From Pollenia angustigena (lineage: Eukaryota > Arthropoda > Insecta > Diptera > Polleniidae), in contig OV884057.1 in assembly GCA_930367215.1 (NCBI GenBank), positions 199,691,621 through 199,755,620 on the forward strand: a stretch of DNA of 64,000 bases. The letters are read 5' to 3'. Shown here piece by piece: positions 1 to 9,481 of this stretch. The position numbers and the translations under genes were made by a program. The stretch's first letter is position 1. Each line of letters begins with the position of its first letter. A model generated the notes under the pieces. It worked only from the letters and a program-made list of their open reading frames with translations. It did not search any database and was not told the DNA's origin.

Positions 1-756
1 TTGGTCTATAATTTAACCATGAAACGTCTTACAAACGAACAACGCTTGCAAATTATTGAATTTTATTATCAAAATGCGTGCTCTGTTAAGAAAGTTCATC
101 GCGCGCTTCTTGTGTTCAGCGACGAAGCTAATTTTTGGGTACGTTAATAAGCAGAATTGTCAATTTTGGAGTGAAGATCAGCCAGAAGCATTGCAAGAGC
201 TACCAATGCATCCAGAAAAAGTCACAGTTCGGTGCGGTTTATGGGCTGGTGGTATCATTGGACCGTACTTCTTTAAAGATGATGCGAATCGTAACGTAAC
301 TGTGAATGGTGAGCGCTGCCGTGAGATGATATCCAACTTTTTTTTGCCCAAAATGTAAAAGCTTGACTTGCATGACATGTCACATGTGGTCTCAACAAGA
401 CGGTGCCACATGCTACACAGCATCCTTAACAATGGACTTATTGAGAGGCGAGTTCGGCAAACATTTTATTTCACGTTCGGGACCGGTCAATTGGCCGCCT
501 AGATCGTGCGATTTAACGCCTTTAGACTATTTTTTGTGGGACTATGTTAAAGCTCATGTCTATACACACATGCCCGCTTTAATTGACGCATTGGAAGACA
601 ACATTGACGCATTTATTCATGAGATACCGGCCGAAATGTTGGAAAGAGTATGCCAAAATTGGACTAAGCGGATGCACCATTTGAGGCGCAGTCACGGCCA
701 ACATTTGCATGAAATAATCTTCAAACATTAAATTATATGGACCGTACTATCGATCC
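1..756 (+). mobile_element. Tc1/mariner-type transposon relic, internally deleted (copy a)
   Basis: This is a broken DDE-transposase element. The reading frame starts at the ATG at 19 (MKRLTNEQRLQIIEF), then jumps near 112 from the N-terminal helix-turn-helix region directly into the catalytic domain (VFSDEANFW, then YVNKQNCQFWSED, VRCGLWAGGIIGPYFF, NWPPRSCDLTPLDYFLWDY). About 120 residues of the N-terminal half are missing compared with the usual family length of roughly 340. A stop near 355 (the codon after FFLPKM) and a frame change break the rest; the C-terminal frame runs 363-731 and ends HEIIFKH. Identity with the copy at 11879-12616 is lost just after 756, and the 5' end with its terminal repeat lies outside the window. 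It cannot encode an active enzyme. Confidence 0.85.
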
Positions 757-907
757 CAAATATTGTGAAGGTTACTTTATATTTTATTAAACATTTTTTT
801 TTTTTCATTTTTCGAATTTATTCTATGAGTTAAATTTCAGGTCTTTATTTTACAAAGCTTTTTTGTAATAGTTCTATTCTTTTAATTTTTCAGAAATGAC
901 TTTATAC

Positions 908-1090
908 ACTATCAGACTATTATATTGTATTTTCTTTTTACATTTTACCTTAGCCTTCCTTTGGAAAGCAATTAAGTATATTGAATGTACAGAAAAATTT
1001 ACAATTATTAGACACCAGCAGAATGTAATGCATTTTCTGGCCCGCTACGGCCTTCGTCAGCATTCTTTGTGTCTCACTGGATAGTGTTAC
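908..1090 (-). repeat. hammerhead-bearing dispersed repeat, copy a (unoccupied)
   Basis: This stretch aligns with 8105-8152 plus 8669-8815. Shared blocks include CACTATCAGA, CCTTTGG..AGCAAT, TGTACAGAAAA and the whole ribozyme-like core. The second copy is split by a TTA-flanked MITE; this one is uninterrupted and so shows the empty site. The identity of the parent element is unknown. Hammerheads of this type are known from Penelope-like retroelements and retrozymes, but no protein from either is visible here. Confidence 0.6.
1010..1074 (-). ncRNA. hammerhead-like ribozyme, copy a
   Basis: On the minus strand the order is stem I strand AGACAC, the core CTGACGA (complement of 1054-1060, fitting CUGANGA), stem II GGCC/GGCC around a 6-nt loop, the core GAA, stem III AATG/CATT with loop CATTA, C at position 17 (complement of 1021), and the stem I partner GTGTCT. 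Predicted cleavage follows the C complementary to 1021. Stem I has an internal loop, as type I hammerheads do for tertiary contacts. The weak point is an A-A pair at 10.1/11.1, normally G-C. Activity is inferred, not shown. Confidence 0.6.
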
Positions 1091-1155
1091 TTTATAAATT
1101 GAATGTATTTAACTCAACTATTTTAACAAAGTTAAAGACATGAGTGGTTAACTTA

Positions 1156-2457
1156 GGCGGGGTGCAATAACGCCTTAAGAAATAAGGCCTTTAAGGCTTT
1201 GTTTCACTTTCAATTGAGAAATAAGACCTTTTTTGCGAAAAAGGCTTTACTGCTCAATTGAAAGTGAAATAAAGCCTTTATTGGAAATTAGCCAATGGTG
1301 CAATAAAGCCTTTATTTTATATTTTTTGATTCTTTTGTTACACTGTTCAATTTATCGATTTTTGTTGTTGTTGGTAGCAGCATTTCGACCGATTAGTAGT
1401 TCCAATATCTTTAAACAACTCCTAATAATACATATTGCTCATAATGAACATGTAAGTATATATTTCCGGTGGCATGTCATAATGTCCATGAACATTGTGA
1501 CACACGAATAGTGACATAATGTCCATGGACTTTATGCACTACGTAGGAAAAAGCCACCTAAATCTTCACTTAATACAGTTTTACTGCGTGGCGGGCTGCG
1601 GCCGCTCTTAGGGGTTTTCTCCTCCATGGGACGCGGCAGGTGGCTTCGCTGAATACAGTTTTCCTGCGCGCGACTCATTATCAACCGTAGTGTGACGCGC
1701 GCAGGGAAACTTTATTCAGCGAAGTCACCTGCCGCGTCCCATGGAGGAGAAAACTCCTAAGAGCGGCCGCAGGCCGCCACGCAGAAAAACTTTATATAGC
1801 AAAGATTTTCAATATTGTTGCAGTTGAATTAACATTTGTTTTTTTTAATTATTAATGTTCTATTATTTTTTGTTAATATGAAATTTTTTATAATTGTTCA
1901 ATAAAATATAATAAGAATAAGAAATTTTATTGCTTCATTTAAAGGCTTAGTTAGTCAGTGTTACGAAATTGTGGTAGTTACTTTTTCTGTAGTAACTTAT
2001 CAGCCATTTATGACAAATTTATTAGTTTTGCACCGTTCGTTGTTTAATTCAATAACTTTAATGTACATGAATTTGAAGAAATTAAATTTTCTGAATTCTT
2101 AAACTCAAAAAACAGTTTATTTCAATAAAAATATGTATTTTTTATTATTTATTTTGCTGTCACTTACAAATTCTTAACAATTTTTGGATTTAAACAACTG
2201 AACCGAAACAGAACAGAAAAACTAATCAATTTCATAGGTTTTTTAATAACAAAAACAAATCAGCTGATTCGTAACAGAACGGAAAGTAAAGACTAATTCT
2301 GCCTTAAAAAGAAATTTAAGTGTAATAACCCCTTTACGACTTTATTTCACTTTCGAAGTGCAATAAAACTTTTTTGGAAATAAAGGCCTTATTTCACCTT
2401 CCATTGAGAAATAAAGCCTTAAAGGCCTTATTTCTTAAGGCGTTATTGCACCCCGCC
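1156..2457. mobile_element. 1.3 kb non-autonomous TIR element with perfect 9-bp target duplication
   Basis: The ends are inverted repeats starting GGCGGGGTGCAATAACGCC; about 45 bp match perfectly and the similarity continues, with gaps, for more than 100 bp. GTTAACTTA flanks the element exactly on both sides (1147-1155 and 2458-2466). A 9-bp duplication with long inverted ends suits Mutator-like elements; Merlin (8-9 bp) is the alternative. Subterminal motifs such as ATAAAGCCTTTATT recur in both arms. No transposase frame is present. The intact target duplication and matching ends suggest a fairly recent insertion. Confidence 0.85.
1571..1798. repeat. GC-rich near-perfect hairpin inside the 1.3 kb element
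   Basis: Arms of about 103 bp (1571-1673 and 1692-1798) pair almost perfectly around an 18-bp spacer. They are strikingly GC-rich for this window (GCGGCCGC, CCATGGGACGCGGCAGG). Each arm also holds a direct sub-repeat, AATACAGTTTT.CTGCG at 1572 and 1652 in the left arm. It may be an independent foldback MITE nested in the larger element, but I could not define a target duplication. Confidence 0.7.
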
Positions 2458-2466
2458 GTTAACTTA

Positions 2467-3963
2467 ACATTTATTTATCTCAACCATCTGGTACACTAAT
2501 ATCTCCTTAAATTTTTTTAGCGATTTTAATTTTTAATGAATTTTTGCTTTACTTTCTAGTACCTTGTGTAGGGTATTTGTAATGGAAGGTGTATGTGTGT
2601 GTTTTATTGCTTTTTTTGCATTAGAGTTACTACTGTTTATCTTTTTACTACAAATAAATATTATTTTTTGATTTTCTTCATTGTTGCTTTTGCCCGTAAC
2701 GGTTTTCTGTATTACGACTTAAATACAAGAAACTAAAGGCGAAAGCAAAAAGAGAGAAGAAGATAAATAAAATATTATTTGTTACGAACGAATACAAGAA
2801 AAACTAAACAAAGTGTTGGTAACAATTTATATTTCTTGGTAAATTATTAATTTTGAAAATTAAAAGACAACATGAATAAAACTTGGGGAACTTGGTCAAA
2901 TCGCTTTGCGTCACTTACATACAGGCAATCGCAAATGTGTGCAGAGCAGTAGAAAACTTTTAAAACTAAATATTTTCCTCTTCATATTCGAAGGCATGAG
3001 TTAAAGCTTTTAACACTTTAATTAAATAAATAAAATCAGTTATGGAAATGAATTTTTAGGAGAATTTGACTAGAATAAAAGGTTTGAGTTAATGCAGACG
3101 AGCTATATATGGGCATTTCCGTCAAAAGGTCCACCGTGCCCGAAAATTTAAAAGTTATCAAAAGCTGATTATTTTACGATATTGTTATAGAGAAATATGT
3201 ATTTAGATTTGACTAATTTTATAAATAGAAAGTTGTGCAAACGTAATTTCTTATTTGTGAGAATATTTTATTGTATGTTTCTTTAATATTTATCTTCCTT
3301 AAAAGAGGTGATATTTGACAAAAATTATTCCAAAAAAAATTTCTTACATGGTCTGTAATGTAAGGAAGAGTTCAAAGAGAAATATGCTATTCGGGTTAAC
3401 GGTAAATTTTTATTTTGTTTTAATCATTATTCAGTTAAATTATTATGGAAAAAATTTCACGTTCGAAATGTCACGTATCGAACCAGATTTGGGTTACAAA
3501 AAATCGAAAGAAAAAAAGATAGCCACAAAAACTACTTCTATTTTTTCACCTTCGAACCGCTACTTCTTTTGCCATTATCTTTGACCTAGAATTGCGCCCT
3601 CCATAATCTTTAGCATGGATAACAGTGCTTATTAAGGGTTAAGAGAACGTAAAAATATTTGTTGTTTAAAATGTTACAGCATTTTTGATGCGTACGACTG
3701 TCATGTTCAACACTTTGGATTTACCCATATACCTTATAACACATATAAAAATAAACGTTGATTTCAATAAAAAAATTGTTGATATCAACTAAAAAATAAA
3801 TTAAACTTGCACAAGTAAACAAGTTAATACATAGTATCAATAAAATAATTATTGATATTAACAAAATTTTTTGCCGTTATGTTGTTGATATAAGTAAACA
3901 TTTAATTAATTGGATTAAATTTTTAATTAAAATTGATTTTAGTTTTGATAAATAGTTTAATTA
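2467..3963. other. AT-rich spacer
   Basis: No open frame, paired terminal repeat or RNA-like motif stood out. The longest open frame (3315-3584) is AT-driven and unlike any protein I know. The last 200 bp are very A/T-rich and hold short repeats of GATATCAAC/GTTGATAT type. Confidence 0.5.
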
Positions 3964-4447
3964 AAAACAAGTAAGAGTGCTATATCGGCTATGCAGAATA
4001 TACCCTTCACCATGATGAGATAAGAACAAAAAGTTATATACATAAATAACGTTCTTTAGATAGGTATAACTAAATATTAATTGGCGTGGCTCAATTACTT
4101 TTCATTTCGTCATGCCGAAGAATATAAAAAAAACAAAAAAATTATATATGTACCTAAGCCCGTTTCCTCTTTTGCCAAAGTTGATGTTTGAAATTCGTTT
4201 TATAATCTTAAAATCGTTTTTTAAAACACCAAAAAAATTTTCGGGATCCGAACTGGCAATGTCATCAGTCTCAGGAGAGAACTTAACAACTCGACTACGA
4301 ATGCTTTTACTGAAGAAGCGTTAAATTAAAATATATTGAGTTTTTTTCTTTATTTGAGGGGCATATCATATACATGCATTAATGTGTATATGTATGCGTA
4401 AAATTAAACACATTACAAATAAAATCCACCACTTGTAGTGAAGGGAA
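3964..4447 (+). repeat. DINE-like repeat, deleted copy (both ends kept)
   Basis: It starts AAACAAGTAAGAGTGCTATA with a TCGGCTATGC..GA block followed by TATACCCTTCACC, and ends CACTTGTAGTGAAGGGAATAA. These are the two ends of the DINE-1/INE-1-like repeats seen complete elsewhere in the window (for example 9791-10690). The central GTCC-type core is absent, so this is an internal-deletion derivative. DINE-1 elements are classed as non-autonomous Helitron relatives. Confidence 0.55.
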
Positions 4448-4470
4448 TAAAACAACAACAAAAAAACCAC

Positions 4471-4565
4471 ATTACCAACACTGCATTACCATAGCAAAAC
4501 CAACGTAGAAACCAAAATTTTTTGTATGGTATCTTTAAGTCGTTTTGGTAATACAGTGTTGGTAT
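4471..4565. mobile_element. 95-bp hairpin MITE
   Basis: Inverted repeats ATTACCAACACTGCATTACC (4471-4490) and its near-complement (4546-4565) enclose about 55 bp. There is no coding capacity. I could not assign a target duplication. Confidence 0.6.
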
Positions 4566-4799
4566 GATAGGCTGAGTTCCTAAACATCATAATACTTTGC
4601 AGTCAAAGTCAAAAAAGTATCATAGAGTTTAACTATATCTAGTTTGATTATTGTGTACGCATCGATATTGTTTTTAGTGAACTTTGGTACAGATAACATT
4701 GTAAAATTTTTCACGGTTGCTTGGTAGAAAGCACTTAAAAAAGCGAGTTGCTTTGCAACTGATGTTTTGGAACTCATCCATAATGTCATGTCTAATTGG

Positions 4800-5080
4800 A
4801 CCTTTAAAGAAAAAAATTTGAGGCAGTCGTGGTTTTTTACTCATATCTCAGCCATTTGTGGACCGATCTTGCTGAATTTCGATAGCAAACAATTCCGGAC
4901 CATATGTGACATAAATGTATATAACCTGGCCCCCATCATATATGGGATCTTCGGCAAACCCATTTCAACGGACAGGCGGACATCGTTAAATCAACTTCGC
5001 TCCTCATAAGGACCCAGAATATATACTTTATAGGGTCTAACATCAATATTACAGAAATTACAAACGGAATGACAAACTTA
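4800..5080 (+). repeat. DINE-like repeat fragment (family 3)
   Basis: It contains TCAGCCATTTGTGGACCGAT, ACCTGGCCCCCATCAT, GGACAGGCGGACATCG and GGACCCAGAATATATACTTT, then GGAATGACAAAC near the end. The same order occurs at 32640-32945. The right tip found in complete copies is missing. Short open frames here are incidental. Confidence 0.6.
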
Positions 5081-5085
5081 TATAT

Positions 5086-5671
5086 CGTCGGTCTCATGAA
5101 AAAAGGCCCTAACTCGATTTTTTTCGAAATTGAGTTTTTTAGTGATTCCAATACTTTTCCCACAAATTCACCTCGTCACAAAAATTAAATCAATTGAAGA
5201 AGCCATTTTACATTATGATACATACAGTTTCTATTATGTTTTTGCCTTCTCCTTCTCCTGCATTTATGTAAGTTGGGCCTTTCTACATGAGACCAACGAT
5301 ATACCCTATTCACTACCTGTGGTGAAATCTAAAAAATTAGAGCTGCAAATCAATCGATATTTACATTTTTAATGTACTCTCGATTCTTTATTTTGCGAGC
5401 GGGATACCATGAAGCCGAATTTGCAATGGAATCAACATTTGTATGGGCTACCCACAATGTTAGCAACAATTTTGTTTATAAACGTAGGTTTTTTAAGAAA
5501 AGAAGTATGTGCAAACTAGGCTCCGAACAATATTTTGTAAAAATTTATTAATTTCAATTTTAAGTTTTTAAAACGTTCTTTTTCTGATGATGTTCCCTTT
5601 AAAATTAAAAAAATGCTACATGTTCAACAATCATTTTAATTAAAGGGGCATGAGTGCAGCACTAGATCAAG
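5086..5671. other. AT-rich spacer
   Basis: I see no supported gene, terminal repeat or tandem array here. Short frames at 5130-5372 show no recognisable motif. Confidence 0.45.
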
Positions 5672-5673
5672 GC

Positions 5674-5794
5674 GAATTCAGTACAAGGTGGTGGCAAGTT
5701 TTGAGCCAAAAACACTAACAATGCAATACAAAAAACATCTGTTGTTTCTGTTGGCTTTGGATTGTTGTAGTCTTGCCACCACCTGTAATTGAAT
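5674..5794. mobile_element. 121-bp MITE with GGTGGTGGCAAG ends
   Basis: AATTCAGTACAAGGTGGTGG CAAG at the left pairs with CTTGCCACCACCTGTAATTG at the right, leaving roughly 70 bp between the arms. Two or three mismatches separate the arms. The superfamily is unassigned. Confidence 0.6.
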
Positions 5795-6008
5795 TTACTT
5801 TGCGCTAATTGTACTTTTTTGTTTAATGCTGAAATTTGTGTTCTTTTGTGAACGTAAAATAAGAAACACTTCCTAAAAATTAGGGGAGCATTTAAAAATG
5901 TTGCCAAGCCACATGTTACACTTATGCAACATTTTTTTTAAGAAAAGAAAACGCGATTAGTAAAATATTACTTTTTTATTAGTGAAAAAAAAAAATCGAA
6001 AAATATAC

Positions 6009-6186
6009 GGCCATGTTCTGACAATCGCACGATTTGAAATCGGAAAACACCAGATTTATTTTATGGTGTTCTAAAACTCATGCGTTTTGGTTGCGATCTA
6101 ATATAGTTTCTTAAAGTTCCCTTGAGCAAACTTTTGCCATATGAAGTCACCAAACTTCTTGCGATTGCGATTGTGAGAACATGCCC
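6009..6186. mobile_element. 178-bp MITE
   Basis: The left end GGCCATGTTCTGACAATCGC and the complement of the right end, GGGCATGTTCTCACAATCGC, differ at two positions. The interior repeats the GCGATT motif. No target duplication is clear. Confidence 0.55.
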
Positions 6187-6292
6187 GATAGTCTGTACTG
6201 CTTGTAAAGGTTTACCAGAGTAACTTACTCATCACATCAAATCTCTATACGGGGTCGCAACCTGCCGTATATGTTTATCATAGAAATTAACT

Positions 6293-6410
6293 AAGTCCTA
6301 GATAACTGTAAACAAAGGTATCAGACAAGGTTGTTGTATGTCACCATTACTCTTCAACATTGTGTTGGTCATCGTCATAAAAGAAGCCCTTGTAGAGAAG
6401 CGAGAAACAG
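6293..6410 (+). pseudogene. short reverse transcriptase fragment (non-LTR retrotransposon)
   Basis: Frame from 6308 reads VNKGIRQGCCMSPLLFNIVL followed by VIVIKEALVEKRE. This is the reverse transcriptase motif B region (G-x-R-Q-G-C-x-x-S-P-x-L-F-N). Only about 40 residues are recognisable, with nothing convincing on either side, so it is a fossil scrap. The clade cannot be decided from this piece. Confidence 0.65.
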
Positions 6411-6429
6411 TATGGGTTCTAGGGACAAT

Positions 6430-7033
6430 TGCATTAAATATCGCTCCTTAGTGTTCGGTTCGGTAGATTTGTGGAAAACACAAACGCTAATAGGGTTTGC
6501 GTAGGAAATCCTTAAAAAATAACGTTTTCTGTTTGTCATTTTTCGAGCACAACATTAATACTGTTTTTATCCAACTCAACTAAAGATGAGAATATTTAAT
6601 TCCGTTCGGTTTTTTTTAAACCACAAAACTTCATTGTGTTCGGTTCGGTTCGTCCCTTCTGGCTGGTAAAAAAATCAAGCACAAAACAAAAAGCCAGCAA
6701 AATAATTTAAACAAACAAATTATATACACAACACACACACAAAAGGTTCGTGCTGCGGTCATTGAACAAATTTTTTGTTTGTTTATTTCTTTATCAGTGT
6801 AAAAAAAAGAAACATTATAAAACACTAAAATATAATGTTTTTTACAGAACCACTACAATTCTTCTGGTTTTTAGCGAAGAACAATACACTATATAATGTT
6901 CGGCTCTTTCTTGAAAATATTTACGAACGGTATTATGGGTTGTGTTCGTCTACACAATCACTAAAAAAATAGATATCGTTCTTGGGTGTGTGGTCCGAGC
7001 TCTAAATAATGTTCAGTTTATTTTCGAACACTG
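6430..7033. mobile_element. hAT-like non-autonomous element, copy a
   Basis: This aligns with 36541-37724. Shared blocks include AAATATCG.TCCTT, GTGGAAAACACAAACGCT, CACAACACACACACAAAAGG-like sequence and a right end TTTATTTTCGAACACTG. The termini of the second copy are CAGTGTT..AACACTG, as in hAT elements. The left tip of this copy is degraded and no 8-bp duplication is visible. It lacks the MITE that sits inside the second copy. Confidence 0.6.
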
Positions 7034-7042
7034 ATTAGTATA

Positions 7043-7648
7043 CAGTATTTATCGGATATAAGAACATCTCATATAAGAACAAAACGCTCTTTAGAAACAT
7101 TTTCAAAAACACCATGTCTTTTTAGTGATTTTTCTAACAAAAAAGGTTTCATATAAGAAAAACGCTTATAAGAAAAAAACTGATTAAATAACATTTTTCT
7201 TAAACACCAAAACCACAAAATAAATAGAAAAAGAATTTATATAAGAAACTTCCAACGGCAACACAGAATTTATGTAGTTTGCATGGACAACGCTGTTTTC
7301 TGACAGTTTTACAACAAGAACAAAGTTTTTTTTACTTTTAGTTTTATATGAGCGAGTTGGTACTCATGAGAAGCTTTGTGTTTTTTGCCAATAAAAACAA
7401 AAGTTAAAATTTTTAAAGAAATACAAAACGGTATAAAAAGAAGCGAAAATGCAAAAACATCTAAAATAGTGAAAAACTCAAAAGACATAGAAAAAAATTA
7501 TTAAAAATAATTATATGAAAGTCTTATGGCCATAGTTACTTATATAAGAAATAAGTATCTTATATAAAATAATTGTATATAAGAAAGAAACGCTTATAAG
7601 AAACTTTTTTCGTGGATTTTTTAAGTTTCTTATATCCGATAAATACCG
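7043..7648. mobile_element. TIR element rich in ATATAAGAA motifs
   Basis: CAGTATTTATCGGATATAAG at 7043 pairs with the complement of the right end, CGGTATTTATCGGATATAAG. A TA precedes the left tip. The motif TATAAGAA or its complement recurs about a dozen times, mainly near both ends. The CAGT start and adjacent TA would suit a pogo/Tigger-type MITE, but the right flank is not TA, so the class is tentative. Confidence 0.6.
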
Positions 7649-8040
7649 TCATATTGAAAGCGAATTGCAAATAGTCCACACTCTTCGAGATGTTTGTTTT
7701 TTTTTTTTTTTTGGCTAAGAAACATTTGTCAACATATAAACGAGCACAGAAACAATTTGAAATTGTCTCTAATAGCAAAATTCATAGAATCAAGCTAACA
7801 ATTTGTTAATTTTGCATTTATTACCGAAATGATTGTATTAAAATTGTAAAAATTTAAAATTGTGACTATTAATTAATCAGAAAATGACAATTTTTATTAA
7901 AAAAGTGATCAAAAAACTTTGCCGTTTCAAACAATGTATTAATTGATTTAATGAAATATAGCGCAGGTTTTGACAATTCCCAACAGCAATTCCACAAGCT
8001 TAAATTATTTAAACAAATAGAATCTGGGAATTAATTTCTC
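7649..8040. other. AT-rich spacer
   Basis: No feature is supported. There is a 16-bp poly-T run at 7697-7712. Confidence 0.45.
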
Positions 8041-8152
8041 ATTCGAATGTGTATTCTAAGTCAAATTACAATTTTAAAAGCTTTTATACTTTAATACTTT
8101 CCATGCACTATCAGAATTTTCGTTGTTATATTTCTGTTTTGAAGCTTACTTA

Positions 8153-8668
8153 TAGCCTTTTTACACTGATCAACATCTACCATCAATTTGTCACCATTTG
8201 CGATGATGTTAACATCTTTCCATAAGAATTACAAAGGGCTAAAAACCAACATCTTTCAACATCTTTAAAAGATGTTCCTATCTCATTTTATTCCATTCTA
8301 CATCTTTCGATTATTTTAGTTTCGTCACTAGAAAAGTGGCAATAAGTTCTATTATTATTGTGGCAACACTGACAAAAAGAAGTTTGTTTTGAAAGCAGCG
8401 TTACAATTTGTCAAGTTTTATCTTTTATTGCAATGTTTTTTTTTATTAAGTATTTTTTATATTTTTAAAAAAATTGAACTTCAAATACATTTTTGAATTT
8501 TCTTTTTAAATTTTGGCACTTTTGTGAGAAAAAAACATTTTTAATTTAAAGATTTTTTTTTCAAAAATGGTGACATTTTTGTTTGATGGTATATGTGATC
8601 AATGTAAACGAGTGTTTCACATTTTCTACATCTTTGATGGTAAATGTTTGATCAGTGTAAAAAGCCTA
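8153..8668. mobile_element. TTA-flanked MITE, family P1 copy a (PIF/Harbinger-like)
   Basis: The ends are TAGCCTTTTTACACTGATC and the complement of GATCAGTGTAAAAAGCCTA. TTA flanks both sides (8150-8152 and 8669-8671). A second copy with the same ends and flanks lies at 36712-37247. Comparison with 908-1090 shows the site without the insertion, supporting TTA as the duplicated target. A 3-bp TWA duplication is typical of PIF/Harbinger; TA with a longer terminal repeat is an alternative. It carries no transposase. Confidence 0.75.
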
Positions 8669-8730
8669 TTAAGCTATCCTTTGGCTAGCAATGTAGTAAA
8701 TTGTACAGAAAATGTATACCACAATGTATT

Positions 8731-8795
8731 AGATACCAGCAGAATGTAATGCATTTTCTTGCCCGCTACGGCCTTCGTCAGCATTCTTTGTATCT
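8731..8795 (-). ncRNA. hammerhead-like ribozyme, copy b
   Basis: Same length and layout as the copy at 1010-1074, with three base differences. Two of these convert stem I from AGACAC/GTGTCT to AGATAC/GTATCT, keeping the pair. The third weakens the base of stem II (G opposite A). The core strings CTGACGA and GAAA, the four-pair stem III and C17 are unchanged. The A-A at 10.1/11.1 is again noncanonical, so activity is uncertain. Confidence 0.6.
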
Positions 8796-8885
8796 TATAA
8801 CTTGATAGCGCATAGAAAATATTCCTGAAAAATATTGAAGGAATAAGACTATTAAAGTAGAATACACATTCGAATTAAAATGAAA

Positions 8886-9390
8886 ATTAATAATAAACTT
8901 TGTATTCCCGAAAATAACTTTGATAATATAATTGCATGTGCCCGTGCATAAAACTGAATTGGCAAATTGGTTTAGTTCGTTGTTTTCTTACGAAGACAAT
9001 AGAATGAAGCGGTTTGTTTTTTAATTTTGTTTTTTCTTTTAACCCACTTACAACTACAATTTGAGTCGGAAGGAACCCAACCAATTGTAGGGGGATGTAA
9101 GAAAAGATAAACTCACTGTTTATTGTTGGTGTTTTGTTTAAGCTTTGATATTGTTACAGGTAAGACTTAGAGTGTTTATAACTCTTATTCGCTTAAGGTT
9201 TTATTTGTTTAATATTTTTGGCTTTTCTAAAATCTTTGGAAAAGGTTTCCTGATGAGCTGGTGTAAGCAACCGGCGAAATGCGCATAGAGGCTTGCTTTC
9301 CCTCAACAATAAATTTCAGTGTATTTATCAAATATGAGAAACTGGGAATTTAGCACGTCATACGAAGATCGTATTAATAAGAAAATTTAT
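8886..9390 (+). repeat. ribozyme-bearing repeat unit with displaced tail (copy a)
   Basis: From about 8990 to 9375 this matches 61073-61345: GAAGAC.AATAGAAT, GAGTCGG, CAATTGTAGGGG, GTAAGAAAAGATAAACTCA, CCCTCAACAATAAATTTCAG and TTTAGCACGTCATA are shared. A separate block at 8886-8925 (TTTGTATTCCCGAAAATA) corresponds to 61362-61390, where it lies downstream of the unit rather than upstream. No protein is encoded. A Penelope-like element end or a retrozyme-type unit would explain this; that is inference. Confidence 0.55.
9238..9301 (+). ncRNA. canonical hammerhead ribozyme (type I)
   Basis: All conserved parts are present in order: stem I 5' strand GGAAAAGGTTTC, CTGATGA (9250-9256), stem II GCTGG/CCGGC around a 9-nt loop, GAA (9276-9278), stem III ATG/CAT closed by a 2-nt loop with A15.1-U16.1, A at position 17 (9287), and stem I 3' strand GAGGCTTGCTTTCC. 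Stem I pairs over most of its length with a 2-nt bulge. Predicted cleavage is between 9287 and 9288. A very short stem III is typical of hammerheads in metazoan Penelope-like elements, where dimers are thought to self-cleave best. Chance occurrence of this whole arrangement is very unlikely. Confidence 0.85.
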
Positions 9391-9481
9391 TAAATCATTT
9401 TCTTTTAAACGAAAAAATCAGTAAAGATTTTTTGTTATAATAAAAGTTGTTTTTTTTTTAATCGACCTTTTCTTTATAGAA

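Larger units (their letters stand above)
8041..8875. repeat. 18-bp inverted repeats bracketing ribozyme copy b and a MITE
   Basis: ATTCGAATGTGTATTCTA (8041-8058) is perfectly inverted at 8858-8875. Between them lie the split ribozyme-bearing repeat and the MITE at 8153-8668. They may be the ends of the element that carries the ribozyme, but copy a near 1.0 kb does not show the same inverted pair, so the link is unproven. Confidence 0.45.

Noticed and set aside
5584..5600. CTGATGATG as another hammerhead core
   Set aside because: No stem II or GAAA follows at a suitable distance.
6430..7033. 8-bp target duplication for hAT-like copy a
   Set aside because: Flanks do not match; the left tip is degraded, so no duplication can be claimed.
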